64,000 bases of DNA from Piscicola geometra (Eukaryota > Annelida > Clitellata > Hirudinida > Piscicolidae): NCBI GenBank assembly GCA_943735955.1, contig OX030958.1, forward strand, positions 9,381,126-9,445,125, written 5' to 3'. Below, in pieces: positions 51,989-64,000 of the stretch; within the stretch, counting starts at the first letter, position 1; each line of letters starts with the position of its first letter. The notes beneath the pieces were generated by a model. The model searched no databases, had not been told where the DNA came from, and worked only from the letters and a program-made list of their open reading frames with translations. A program made the translations under genes and the position numbers.

Positions 51989-53069
51989 TTAGGTTGGAAA
52001 ATACGTTCGTCGTGTTTATTTATTTTCCGTTTCACTAAGATTTCTTTGCTAATTGATCACATTATAACATATCTTTTACAAAATTGTCATTAATCATTCG
52101 ATAAAATATAAATTATCCTTTCTTTTTGGCCTAAGAAGTGGAGTACTCAACAAATTAAAATAAACATTTTAGACAACTTTTTATTTTATTTTAAAGTATA
52201 CGGTGAAATTGTCATGAGCCAGTCTACGACACGAATATAATTTTCACAATTTAAAATGGAACTTCGATGACACGCTTTGCAGCGGAATTTCACGAAGAGT
52301 TCCAAAGCTCTTTTAAAGGAAAACGGTCAACAAAAAATCCGTGAATTGTCATGGACAAATTCTATATTCTTCATTCAATATGATTTTTTGAAACATAGAA
52401 ACCTGGGCACCTCATTGAGAACAATAGAAAAAGATGTTTTTAATTTGCATCACAGCATCTGAAAAAGACAAAATAAACGATTTCAGCACTAAATTGTCCT
52501 TGGAAAAAATGAATAGTGCCTATACATAAATATGAAGCAGAGAAAAATGGCTTGTACCAGAAGATATACCAAAGTTCTGAGCCAAGCAAGAACTCCATGC
52601 AAAGGAGCAATGATCTTCGTTTGGTAAGACTGGGAGGGCATAGTGTAATAAAAAATAAAAACCAAAATTTCAACAAAGAGCGTTACAAGGTTTTGCTAAC
52701 TAGGTGGAACGGGCTATACGACTGTAAAGACCACAGCGAATTACAGAAAATTTGATTTAAAAGTGAAAGATTTTGTTTAAATAAAAACAAAAACTTAATT
52801 TAAAATAAAAACTTCTTCATTTTTGAAAGTGATAATTTATCTTTTGAATAATGCTTATTGACTCAAACTGTAAAACTGTCATAAAATAAATTAAATAAAG
52901 ACGAATATCAAGGAAGCATTCGATTAGATTTATCGATTCAATATATTTTCAATATTGAATGGCAAAGAAAGTGTATTAAAAATATTAAACATTTACTGCT
53001 TGGAGAAGACTTTGGGTTGTTATAATATTTTTTAATTAGATATAAACACACACAAAAAATCCAAACTAA
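51989..53069 (+). mobile_element. Decayed mariner-family DNA transposon
   Basis: The left end TTAGGTTGGAAAATACG follows a TA dinucleotide, as expected for mariner termini and target site. Inside, the plus strand encodes pieces of a mariner transposase broken by stops and frameshifts: SKALLKENGQQKIREL at about 52290-52350 (N-terminal helix-turn-helix region) and ARTPCKGAMIFVW, stop, DWEGIV at about 52585-52650, matching the KKxMxxVWWDWxGIV block of mariner transposases. The right end is uncertain; CCAAACTAA at 53061-53069 is a poor match to the left terminus. No functional transposase remains. Confidence 0.65.
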
Positions 53070-56000
53070 TTAGTTTATCAACAACAAATTCCAAATTTTT
53101 TTTTAAATATATGCCAAAAAGTAAAAAACTTGTTTAAAAATGATTTTTAGACAAATATGAATGAGCGCGTGGCTTCAAAAGGAGCATCAGTACGACGCAA
53201 TATCTTTTATTAATCCATCAACAAGCTTATCACTTCCTCAGCATCACTCAATGTTTTTTGTTTTGGATAACTTTCATATACCTCTCTGAAAAATTCTGTA
53301 TTTCATCTCTATTGGAACAAATATAAACCTTAAAAAAGTATAAAATTAAGTTTAACAGTTTCCACAGACTCTTGAACATTATATTTCTTGACAATGTACC
53401 TCAGGATGCATTCGTTCGCTTTTTCTATTCAGTTTCTCGCCTGCTCCGGATTGCTCATGTGGTGGATGACGCCATCAGAGATGCTACATTTCCTTCCAAT
53501 TACGTCACCTAGCTACCGTTGTCATGAATGCCGTTATTATATTATTGTTGTTCGAGTTGTCTTTGAAGTTTTTCTCGTTCTCAATTTAAATCATTTGAAA
53601 TACATGAAAATGTTGAATACTTTTTCTTTTGTAAAATAAAAACGTAAATATTTTATAAATTGTCGTTATTCTCTTTATTAACATCAAGTACATGTTATTT
53701 GGGCGATCCCCGAGAATAGATTGTTAGTTTGTGGTTGATGGGTGGCAGCCTTTAAAGGTTGCTTGAACACCTATTAGAGCTCCTAAATTTTTCTTGCATG
53801 TGTATATGCGCGTCTGTGTTCGTGTACATGTGTGTGTGTGTGTGTGTGTGTGTGAGTTTGTGTATGTTTGTTAGTGTATGTCTGGGTGTGTGTTTAATGG
53901 TTTAGGTAGAAAATTATTTCTCACCTAGTGTGCGTAGGTTCAATCCATTTATCATGCGTGCAAACTTTCTTTTGTGCTTTTAATTTCCAATAACGAGTTG
54001 TCTTTTCCGTTTTATTCATCAACGTTTATCAAAATTGCGAAATAAATAAATTGTAAAAGAATTTATTAAGATCCTTACAGCAAAACATGTTCACTTGAAA
54101 ATGTATTTTTAACAATTAAATCATGCTGACCAAGCTAGGTCGTAAAGAAGTCGAATTGCAAAATGAATAATTCATAAATGAATAGCCTAGCGAGTCTTTT
54201 TTATAACGTGTTTTCTAAGTCCTTTATGATCTAATCAATAAAGAAACAGGTTACGCATTATTTTGAAAACGAATTTATTAAAAATTAATCTAACTTTTTT
54301 CAAAATGATTTGTTTTAATGATTATTAAAAATTCAATTTAAATTTGTCCAAAAAAAGGTATCAAAACATCAACAAACGTTCTCAAGTTTTTCAATATTTA
54401 AAATTTAATATTTAAAAACAACTGATAAGTTTATGAGTTTAAAAAAATCATAACAGAAACAATATATTCAAAAAATTAGATTTTTTCTGTTTTTCAGAAA
54501 AAAGAAAATACCTTAACTTGGAGCAAAAAATTTTTACATTGTATTTTCTTTCTGACGTGATAATTGTCTTGCAGTTATAAACACTTTAAACATACATAAA
54601 CATCTGAAGAATAGTATTTAAAAGTAAGTAAAAACGAAATAAAAATAACTAAATTTTTTTTACCTATTAAAATATGCAAGCGTTATTAAAAATGATTTTT
54701 TGAATACCGATTGTTTAAAAAAAAAGTTTTATTGTTTTCTTTCACATTTTTAATATTAAACTTTTAATCATTAATTAAAATTATAATTAATTATTAATAA
54801 TATTATATTCATTATCTTTTTATTAATGAATTTATTATACTTTTTCCTTTCTAATTAATCATCACTTCAAACATCACAATAGTAATCTATTTATTTTTCG
54901 AACGTAAATCAAATAACTTATTTATTTATTCACGTTTCACATTTATTCTGAAACGTTTACGAGTCATTTAAAGCTTATAAAATCAGTGCTCTTGAGGGAA
55001 AATGGCACCTGGAACCATGATTTTGAGCTTTTTAAGAATTCTATTTTTAGATTTTAAGCACACAAGGTATTGCGTATTCCATAAAAAATTCTATGTTACT
55101 GTTTTTCAAATGATTTATTGAAATATTTAAAATAGATTTATGATTAATAAAAATAATTAATATTGCGTTCGGTACAGTGCAACGGTTCTATGAACGTTTT
55201 CGCTTTAGGCCATTTTTAGATCTTTAGATACGACAAGATGAGATTAAATAACCAAGTTTGAATGCTCTTTTTATAATTAAAAGAATAAATAATTTAACAG
55301 TCTTGAAAAAAAGAATTGGAAAACAACTAGTGAAAAGGTTATCAGCTTGACTGTCATGTTGAAGAGAAGTCAAGAGAGTCGAAATTAATTGTTAGAAAAT
55401 AGATGTTGCTCAAGTTCCTCTGTAAATTATTTGAAATAGCCTAAATGATCTTTATAAAAATTAATTTTAATACAAAAATTATAGAAGTAGAACATTAAAA
55501 TGTATTAATCAAAGTGCTTTTTCTGTATTATTTAACTTTTTTTCAAATCACTAAAAAATAAATATAAAAAAAATTTGATTAACCTATACGAATTAAAATC
55601 ATCAAATATTTCTGGTTAACCACATTAATCATGGTTAACCATATTTCTGGTTCTCACATCAAAAAGCATCGTTAGTGTCATAACTTCGGATCATCACCGT
55701 CCCTTTCAAATATCCCGAATATCTTCTTCAATAAATCCTAAAAACTTTTTAAAATATTTTTATACTTTTTATTAAATTGGATTATATGGACATGAGAACT
55801 CACAGGAGTAAATAGGAGTATTTATATACACACGTGGATGAATATATTCGAGAATACATAAAACAAACAAAGCCCTCTAAAACTTTAAAATTTTATAAAA
55901 TAAACACCTATAATTTAGGAAAAAAAATTTGTCTGATCATAATTATTCACACATTATGCAACTATACATTTGTGAATATAAGCGAATTCCTAAATATAAA

Positions 56001-59000
56001 GATATAGCGTATATATGGCGCAATGGATTCTTGAGATAGTGGTTGAAGAAAGGTTAAAAGAGAATTTTGTTAGACTGATGCTGGTGTGTTGAGGATTAGT
56101 GAATGAAAAAATTGTTTTTAAACTTGTTTAATATTTAAACTGAATTTTGTAAAAGAATTACTAAAAGGTTTAAATAAATGAATTGTTTGTATTTTGAAGA
56201 TAATCGATTTTTTTTAATTATTGAAAAATGAGAAAAATTGACAACATCAAGTACTCTGTGTTTATGAGATCATAATTGTTTATGGATGTTTTATCAGTGA
56301 GTTTGGAATGTTATATGAAGCAATTGACGCATGCTATTCTAGTTTTCCATCTCGAGGACGAAATAGATTCTGTAATAATTTCACAAATTTCAACAAAAAG
56401 ATGATTTAAAGGCCAAAAAGATATATCGCTATAATAAAAATGAATTCTGCACACCGGTTAAAGGTCGAGCTATGATTCTACAAAAATATGCAACTATTTT
56501 GTGAGAGATAGATGCTAAAGTTACTCTTTCCAGTAACCTCGGATACGTTACACTTCGTCCTTCTCCTCGATTCATCAGGCGATCAAAAACATTGAGTATT
56601 CTCCAATGGCAACACAGCCACAGCAGTCTCATTTCCAGGGATTATGCATCAACAGGTCTGATACTATGCAATAAACGAATAAATAATGAAAGACATTCAA
56701 TGGATAATGGAAAATACGGAGGCAGCTGATAAATGTTTCAATGCGCTAAGGATGCTAATATTAGACTTTGCAATATGAAATTATTTTATAAAGAAATAAA
56801 TTTAAAATTCTTTTTAATATTTCAATTATAAAACTGAATATACGCCATGGAGCCATATTCTTGGTATTATTCTCCGCTATAAAAATTTTTAATTCAATTT
56901 ATTTGGAAATAGATGGGTTATAGTCGAATATTTGAATGAAAAGCCTTTGGAAATACTGAGATTTTATAGAGATTTAATGTAGGATTGAAACTATGGAAAT
57001 GTCGAATCAGCGAGTGACTTTCAATGGGATTTCATGAATAAGTAGTTATCAGCGAGGAGGGAAACTTCATGATTGAGGCTTTGAAGTCTTAGCGAGATGC
57101 AAGTTCCAAGCGCTTTAAGTATAATTCACCATGATTTTAGGATGATGATGCTGGTGGTAAAAATGAAATTATAATAAATAGTAAAAAAAGTTAAAAAAAT
57201 TGAAAATATAATACAATAACAGAAGGTATTAAGAAATATTAGAAAATAGCTCTCACGTTAGCGTAAAGGTTGTTTATTTGGTGGCTTAAGAGTGTATAAC
57301 GGATAGGGTGTTGAAGAGATATGATGGTGTAAGGATTAGTTGCGTTGTAGAGTGAAATCTTTGTTAAGCAAGTTATTCTATCATAACTTTTTAAATAGGC
57401 GTTTTTTGTAGAATATTTCAAAGTAATTGTTTTTCAAATGTTGTTTTAGCTTTTCAAACTAAGATATTTTTTTACAAAAGTATTATCTATTTTCAAGAAT
57501 TGTTATTATTTTACAGTTTGAGCTCTCGTGTGTTTTCAAATGATTTTTTTCTATTAAAGTTAGTTTTATTATATTGGGGGTTTGTCTTATCTAAATTTTA
57601 TCGTAGCATTTTATAATTCATATTCTACGATGTAGAATTTCTACATATTATTTGAAAAATAAATTGTGAATTTTTTAAGTTTTATATTTTTCCTTATACA
57701 AGCTTTTTTTAAAGCAATAACTTCAACAGGCGGTCTGCAAAAGTGTAAAATAAGGTCAAACTAGGAAAGATAAATTATTGGTTGTAAAAAAACATAACTA
57801 GCGTTTAGAGGTAAAAGAAATAATTCAAATTGATTTAAGTTTTCATTTTTTTTGAAGATACATAATATAATTAATTTTTTGAATTATTTACTACAATTAT
57901 ATTTAATAATTAAAATAAATGTTAAAATATAATTAAAACAGAAGTAATATAAAACTCTCAAAGCATAAAACTGACAATCTAAACTGATTATTTTACATAT
58001 TTTTTGAAACTCGCAGAAAGACTTTAATGTTGACACATTGAATTGTTTTAAATATTATTTTTCAAATTGAATTTTCAGTATTTATTTGACATTATTATTG
58101 CGTGCTTTTCACAATTTTTTAGCCAACTATAAAAAAATTTAAAACTTTAAAACTATTTTGATAACTTACTTTCAAAAATATTTTCTATTATTTAAGCAAG
58201 ATTCATTATAGAAGATAATATTTTTTAATCTTAGCTTGGTTTGCATTAGATAACTAAGTCCAACAAGCATCTGTGAGCCTCAAAAACATATAACTCCCCG
58301 TTTTAAGACTTTAAAACTTAATTTATTTGTTATGACTGGAAAAAACCAAACTACCTAATTGTCCAGAAAAATCGGAAAAAACGTTTAAAATGCAAATGGT
58401 ATAAAATGTAACATGCGCAAATTACCCGTTAAGGGGCACTTATTTGGGCCTAATACTCACAACAAGTCATTTAAGTGTGTAATTTTGGTCCATGTTTTCT
58501 TTTGATTCAGAGCTTGTTATTTTGATGCAATATAAATACATTTATCAGTTGATTTATACTTTTTTCTAAAGCTTGTTTGTCAAAAAGTTTTTTTACATTC
58601 AAAAACCTAACTAGAAAGCCTTAATTTTGAAAGTTTTTAGAGTGCAATAAAGTTTTCTCTATAAGAAAAAACTTTTATTTTCAAAGTTTGAAAAGCAATT
58701 TAGTTTTAAAACTAACTTAATGTTTAGCTTTATTAAATATTTGTCAAATAAAATGTATATATAATTTATATATAAGTAAATACAAAAAAATTATTTCTTT
58801 TAAAAAAAGTTTTAGGTTTGCAATTTGAAATAATTTTTCAAAAAATTTTAGATTAAAAAAACTTTAAAGAAACTATTAAATCCGATTAAACAATTAAGTT
58901 ATCAACTATATTTAAAGCAAAACTAAAAATTATAAAAACTCTTATCTAATCTTTCTCAATCAATTATTCCCCTACTGACGCGTGTAATAACAAACTTTTT

Positions 59001-61700
59001 CCACTCGCCTGTTTGAGATTCTTTCACTAAACTATACAAATACTTTTGAAAGCTCTTCTTTTTTAGTTCAGCGTTCTTGAACGTTTCATTCTAATTTTTC
59101 GTGTTTTAATATATTCAAACAACTGTTTTCTTTTTAATATTTGTACACATATTTTGCTCAAAATTCTTCTTTAAAAACAAACTTCTTTGAATATAAATAA
59201 ATAAAACTAAACTAAAATGTTTGCTTTTTCAGAATTCTTGGAAATTTCATTAAATTTTTTTTACAGTTGTGATAATAATAACTTTCAAAGAAGCTAAAAA
59301 AAACTAGTAGTAGTAGTAGATGCGAATCAGCAAATATAGACGACAATTTCATTGAGAGAAATTAATTGGCCCCCGTCACCACTACAAGGAGCGCTTATCT
59401 GCATGATGGAGAATCCTTTGCCGTACGCGTCTTGTGTGCTTATAGCGTTTGTGGTTTTGAATTTTCTCACTGTTTTTGTTGCTTTATTCAATGGAAAAAA
59501 CAGAAGATTTTATCGTTATGAAAATAAAAATGTGAACAATTATAAAAAAACAACATATTTAATCTTGAGTTTCAATACATAGTAATGAAATACCTTATTT
59601 GACTGCTATTCAGTGTTCATTAAAAAATGCTCTTAAATATATGCTTTTTATATGAATTGAATAGAAAACTTTGTCAAATAAAAAAAATAAATTTTAAGCT
59701 TTATGCATGAAACGCAAACTAAAATTGTATTTTTGAATGATCTTTTCATACATTTAATATGGTTTAGTGTTTTCTCACCTAATAATGTAATGAACTAAAA
59801 ATATCTCTTTGAATTAATACTCTTATTTCAATTGCTTTTATTCTATTTTTTTATAGATAAATTAAATACTACACTAAAGAATTTGATCTAAAACTCAGCT
59901 GAATACTACAATGTACATAGACACAAATTAGTAGAACTTAGAGTATCTAATTAAATTAAATTGTAAAGAACCTTTTGCAATGTCCATAGTCAAACCAATA
60001 CTTTCAACTCAATTAAGCTTAAGGTTTTAAGGATCATTTTAATAAACTTAAAAAAAGCTATTTCTTCGAGTTCATTGCAATTAATCTTATTTTTCAGCTA
60101 GAGAAGAAAGGCTTTATACATTTTTTCAATTGTAAACTTTTAAATTCAAATCAAAACAACTTGTTAGATTCATAATCCAGACTCATGGTTAGTGAAACTA
60201 TTATAAAGATGAAGGGGAAGATACTGGTTTAAAAATTGTATCACAATGAAAGTTTGGTGAAAAAGATATTTCAAACTTGTAAAACAAAAATAAATAAATA
60301 GATTAAAATGAAAAATTAATATATTTGGTGTTAGGTATTTTAACTGCTATGATTAATTTTAGTTGAAGCTTCAATGTGATTAATAAAAATATTAATAATA
60401 ATGATGACAAGCAGTATTATAGTGGCGTATAACCAGTACGAGATTTCAAGTCACTTAAGCTGGAAATTTTCATTCACTCTTATGTGCTACTAGGTGATCG
60501 GTTGCACTCGAATCTAAGACCATTCACCATTGGTCAAGCTGAAAATCGTTACACACTCAGCTACCCATTCATCCGTAGATCATTAGGTCCACTTCTAAGT
60601 AAGATATAAATGAATTTTCAACTCACACCAAACTATTCCTAATTTAGATAAAATACTGAAAACTAAAATAATTATTAGGTTTTTAAATGGAAACTAAAAG
60701 AACGATAGGTGTCTCGTTCAAAAGCTTTACTTAACAAAGATCTAAAAGAATAACAGAATTTTTATATAAATTCTTTATTGAAGATAATAAAGTAGAATTT
60801 CTAAATAATTATATTTGAAAAAATAGAAACTTACATACACACATAAACCCAAACACAAATAAAAACCAGCTCACATAAAGTCAGACAGACTCCCACACAG
60901 AAAATAAAATTTATAAGAAAGATCATGATGCGATAAAAGAAAATGAAAAAATTGACCGGAAGTGACCATCTAGTGATGGGCGATAATTCAAGATTTGATC
61001 GATGGTAGAAGCTATAACTCAAGCGCATCTGATAAAATATATTATCTATGGTGTTTGATGTGCCGGGGTGTGGTAGATTATGTGTGGTTAGTTGTGTCTG
61101 AGAGGTCATTTAATGCTATTTTAATTTTTTTCTTTTTTTTAGATAAATTAGTTCAAAAGTTTTTTACCTACCGAAACGATTAAGTTTGAGTGTTTTTTGA
61201 TCTACTTAAATAGTAAAAAAAGAAATCGTATTTTTATTCGTTTATATGTTTGGGAGTGTATGCTTGGGGGAATAATGCCCGGGTTGAGTGATGAAGTTTG
61301 TGTGGCTGCAGAAGGATTGATTTGTGAGAATGATCGCGTGCGTGAACATCTAGGTTTAAATTTAAGTCGAATAAATATAAAGCCTTTTTATAACTTAAAA
61401 TCTTTGAAAAAACTTTTTTAAAACAAAGTTTAATTCTTACTTATCGGTGTCATCGATTCTATTTTTTTTATGCAAAGTTTATATGAATTTATGTCAACAT
61501 TTTTTTAGTTTTATGAATAAAATATCACATAAATCGGAAAAGAATGTTGATTTACTTTGCAAACTTTATTTTAAAAACTGTGTGTGCCTAATGAAATATA
61601 TTTTTTTTCAAACTGAAAAACTCAGTTAAACATATTTTTTGGATGATATTCTCATGAATATGTACCAAAACACATCTTTCTGATTATTTCAAAGGCAATA
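53070..61700. other. AT-rich gene desert, right part
   Basis: About 8.6 kb. Contains a short (TG)n tract at about 53828-53855 and scattered small open frames. The plus-strand frame at 59352-59582 encodes one hydrophobic segment (ASCVLIAFVVLNFLTVFVAL) and a GC-richer start, and the one at 61197-61421 includes DEVCVAAEGLICENDRVREH; neither has a recognisable family or clear splice partners, so they are noted but not called as genes. Confidence 0.5.
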
Positions 61701-61724
61701 CAATCACCATTAACACAACAGGCA

Positions 61725-62178
61725 ATGAAGCTGCAGGGCCAGCAAGGCAGCACGAGTGGCATGTGGTTGCTGCTGCTGATCATATCATGCTGCCTGGAAC
61801 TGCCGACCAGAGCGGGCATTTACTCGACGATGTTTGGTCCAACTGTGGTGCACACCAAGTACGGCAAGATCCGAGGAACCCTCAAGAAACTCAGCAACCC
61901 TGACTTGCCACGCGTCGAAGCCTACCTGGGCCTGCAGTACGCCTCGTTGGTGGAGAACAACACTCGTTTTTCGCAACCAACCTCGCCTCTACTCCACTGG
62001 AGTGTAGTTTGGCCTGCCACTGCATTTCGACCCGTGTGTCCTCAACCCCTGCCAGACCTGCAAGCGATGAGAAGAGTGATGTCGGCAGAAAGAGTCAAGC
62101 ATTTTGAACGACTTTTACCCTTCCTAAAAAACCAACACGAAGACTGTCTCTATCTGAACATCTACGTGCCGTATGCTA
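61725..62178 (+). CDS. Neuroligin-like cholinesterase-family adhesion protein, first coding exon
   Basis: Neuroligins are single-pass postsynaptic adhesion proteins with a catalytically dead esterase-like ectodomain. This exon starts at ATG 61725 and ends at a GTGAGT donor after 62178 (phase 1). It encodes a signal peptide (MWLLLLIISCCLEL at residues 13-26, cleavage probably after TRA), then the start of the esterase fold: VVHTKYGKIRG, VEAYLGLQYAS, FRPVCPQPLPD, ERLLPFLKNQHEDCLYLNIY. The PVCPQ and NQxEDCLYLNIYVP blocks, and the ER-rich linker between them, resemble invertebrate neuroligins more than enzymes of the family. An acceptor-like AACACAACAG lies four bases before the ATG, so a 5' non-coding exon is likely. 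The catalytic region is outside the exon, so an active carboxylesterase or another cholinesterase-like adhesion protein remains possible. It is the only plus-strand gene found. Confidence 0.75.
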
Positions 62179-64000
62179 GTGAGTCGGGAGGCGCTACATT
62201 TTGCCTACATGTCTGCTGATGGATTGATAACTTTGTGATATTGCAGTGGATTTTAGATTGGAAAAACTGATAAATTGTTTTTGAATCTAATTGAGTAGAA
62301 AATAGGGGGAAATGTTAGATGAGCTTGATATGTTGATGAAAGATAAGTTTCTGTATGATCAAATACTTAAGTTGTCTCACTCAGCAACTAGAATGATTGG
62401 ATCTTTTTCAAAAAATGCTTATGAAAAATACTTTTTTGTTATTACTTCTGTCACAAATAATATGATATTTAATTGATGATAGTCTCAAAAATTGATAAAA
62501 TCTTTTTTTAGAATAAGTCGTTTTTGCAAATTTGTTAATTTAATTAGCAGTGTTGATGAGTTTTTTATCTCTTTCAAATATCACTTTCATTTATTTGATT
62601 TAGAGTTTATTTTTATTAAACTCGATAAATATCAACTTATATTTCTAACTTTTATGTTTTTGAATTTATTAAATAGGATTTTTGAAAAAAGTTTGAAGCA
62701 GTATTTTGTCGATACAATAAAACAGGATTAAACTCACTATAAAATTGATAAAACAGCTTAGTTTTGTTTACGTCTTTGTTATACAATCACACTTCCCTTT
62801 TTGCTCATAAAATCATTTTTCATTTTCAACGTGTATTTCATATTTTGTTGTTGTTGAAATTTTAATTAGTTAGTTTTAAATAATTGTAAGATATTTCACA
62901 ACTTTATGAATTTAAAAAATAAAATATATAGTAACATATTCAATTTTTATGATCAACTAACTTTTTTAACCGAAATAATAATAACAGTTTTTTTCTCAGT
63001 TTTAAAGCCCAATTTGAAGAGATTACCACATTTCAGGCAAAAAAGCAATGTTTTTCTTAACAATGTTTTTTGGAAAAGATGTAATCTGCGCAATAAAAAG
63101 GACTTTTCTGAAGATTAGCAAAGTTTGAGAGCTTGAACGGGAGAATTGATAAGTAGTTATTAGTTTAAAAGTAATAAAAAGTGTATCTAAGCAAAACCAA
63201 ACAAAAAATGATAGCGTTAAAAATAGTTTAAAAAAATTAAAGTTTGAATTTAGTATAACCTTCAAATTGGTCTAACAATGCTTTTTTTTCTACAAAATTT
63301 TTCTCTAATTTTTTCATTCGTTTAGTAATGAAACATGATTGATGATCCACTTCACATACATAAAAACGCAAATTTCAAAAAAAAGTTTACAAAATTATTT
63401 TTCATGAACATTTAAAAATAAAATGTACCAACCTGCCGTTTGAAAAGAAAAAAATTCAATAAATACAATAACTTTATAATAATTTTTCATCATCACATGA
63501 TATGATAAAAAATGAAACAAATTAATGAAAAACTGGTTTGTAAAAAAAACATTTATACTTTAAATTAATTCTTCATAAAGATAAATCAAAAACTAATATT
63601 TAAAAAAAATAGTTGAAAAAATTTCATCTATATAAAATGTACCTAAAAAAACTTTAAAAAAAGTACTCTTGATGATTAAAGCTCCATGAAAAGAAATAAA
63701 TAGATTTGGCAGCAACCTTCAACATTGACTCCTTTGAACCTTAAAAGCTTGTTGGTCAACTTAGTTTTTTTTATCTCAAGCTCGATAAAGAATCGTTTTT
63801 TGTGTCATAGTTCGAACAGTTCATATTATAACTTTATTATAAAACCTCAAAAAAATAGGTTATTATGAAACCGTTGAATTGTGGACACAAATTGTATAAT
63901 ACATTTCAGCCTAAATTGGGAAGAAAAAATGGAAAAAAGAGAAATGATGTATTAAGTTTAAAATTTGTTTAAAAAGATAAAAAGCTAAAAAATAAATTAA
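62179..64000 (+). other. Intron of the neuroligin-like gene (start), no further exon seen
   Basis: After the GTGAGT donor the sequence is AT-rich to the window end. I found no exon encoding the next esterase blocks, so the next coding exon is probably beyond position 64000. Confidence 0.6.

Noticed and set aside
59352..59582. Small plus-strand frame with one transmembrane-like segment
   Set aside because: No homology recognised, tail is AT-driven (Asn/Lys/Tyr-rich), no clear splice partners; kept only as a note.
60425..60600. Less AT-rich patch considered as a tRNA or SINE
   Set aside because: I could not fold a cloverleaf or find A/B box motifs with proper spacing.

Overview
The window looks like a piece of an intron-rich, AT-rich bilaterian animal genome. 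The gene set and the dense microsatellites in introns suggest a lophotrochozoan, perhaps an annelid such as a leech; that placement is inference. No prokaryotic, CRISPR, rRNA or tRNA feature was recognised.

The left 34 kb is a tight head-to-tail cluster of four genes, all on the minus strand. From right to left, in transcription order: a mitochondrial RNA polymerase (POLRMT, 33 coding exons, 33741 to 18986), an AMPK-related kinase most like NUAK (7 coding exons, 18495 to 13871), the RBBP6/SNAMA ubiquitin ligase (15 coding exons, 13143 to 3923) and the N-terminal part of a Slingshot cofilin phosphatase (7 coding exons, 3230 to 144), which runs off the left edge. Coding gaps between neighbours are about 490 to 730 bp. 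I rebuilt each gene exon by exon from GT-AG boundaries; phases agree throughout, so each model reads as one continuous frame (about 1645, 904, 1471 and more than 340 residues). Three more phase-compatible candidate exons at 34.0-36.5 kb may be the end of a fifth minus-strand gene that I could not name.

The introns are loaded with microsatellites and 13- to 24-bp minisatellites. Many run right up to the 3' splice site and are C/A/T-rich on the sense strand, so the repeat itself appears to serve as the polypyrimidine region. The same kind of repeat has spread into exons: about 170 extra residues inside the Slingshot N-terminal domain, poly-Ser in POLRMT, poly-Gln/His in RBBP6 and, most strikingly, about 110 extra Asp-rich residues at the position of the promoter specificity loop of the mitochondrial RNA polymerase. 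Two 3'-end fragments of a CR1/L2-like LINE sit in introns.

From about 36.9 to 61.7 kb the sequence is a gene-poor, AT-rich desert holding a (CA)n block of more than 360 bp, an imperfect foldback element near 48.3 kb and a decayed mariner element near 52 kb. At 61725 a plus-strand gene begins: the first coding exon of a neuroligin-like cholinesterase-family adhesion protein, whose remaining exons lie outside or further right.

The genes have no obvious shared pathway (actin remodelling, mRNA 3' processing/ubiquitylation, kinase signalling, mitochondrial transcription, synaptic adhesion). What unites the cluster is its structure: compact spacing, small exons and repeat-driven introns.
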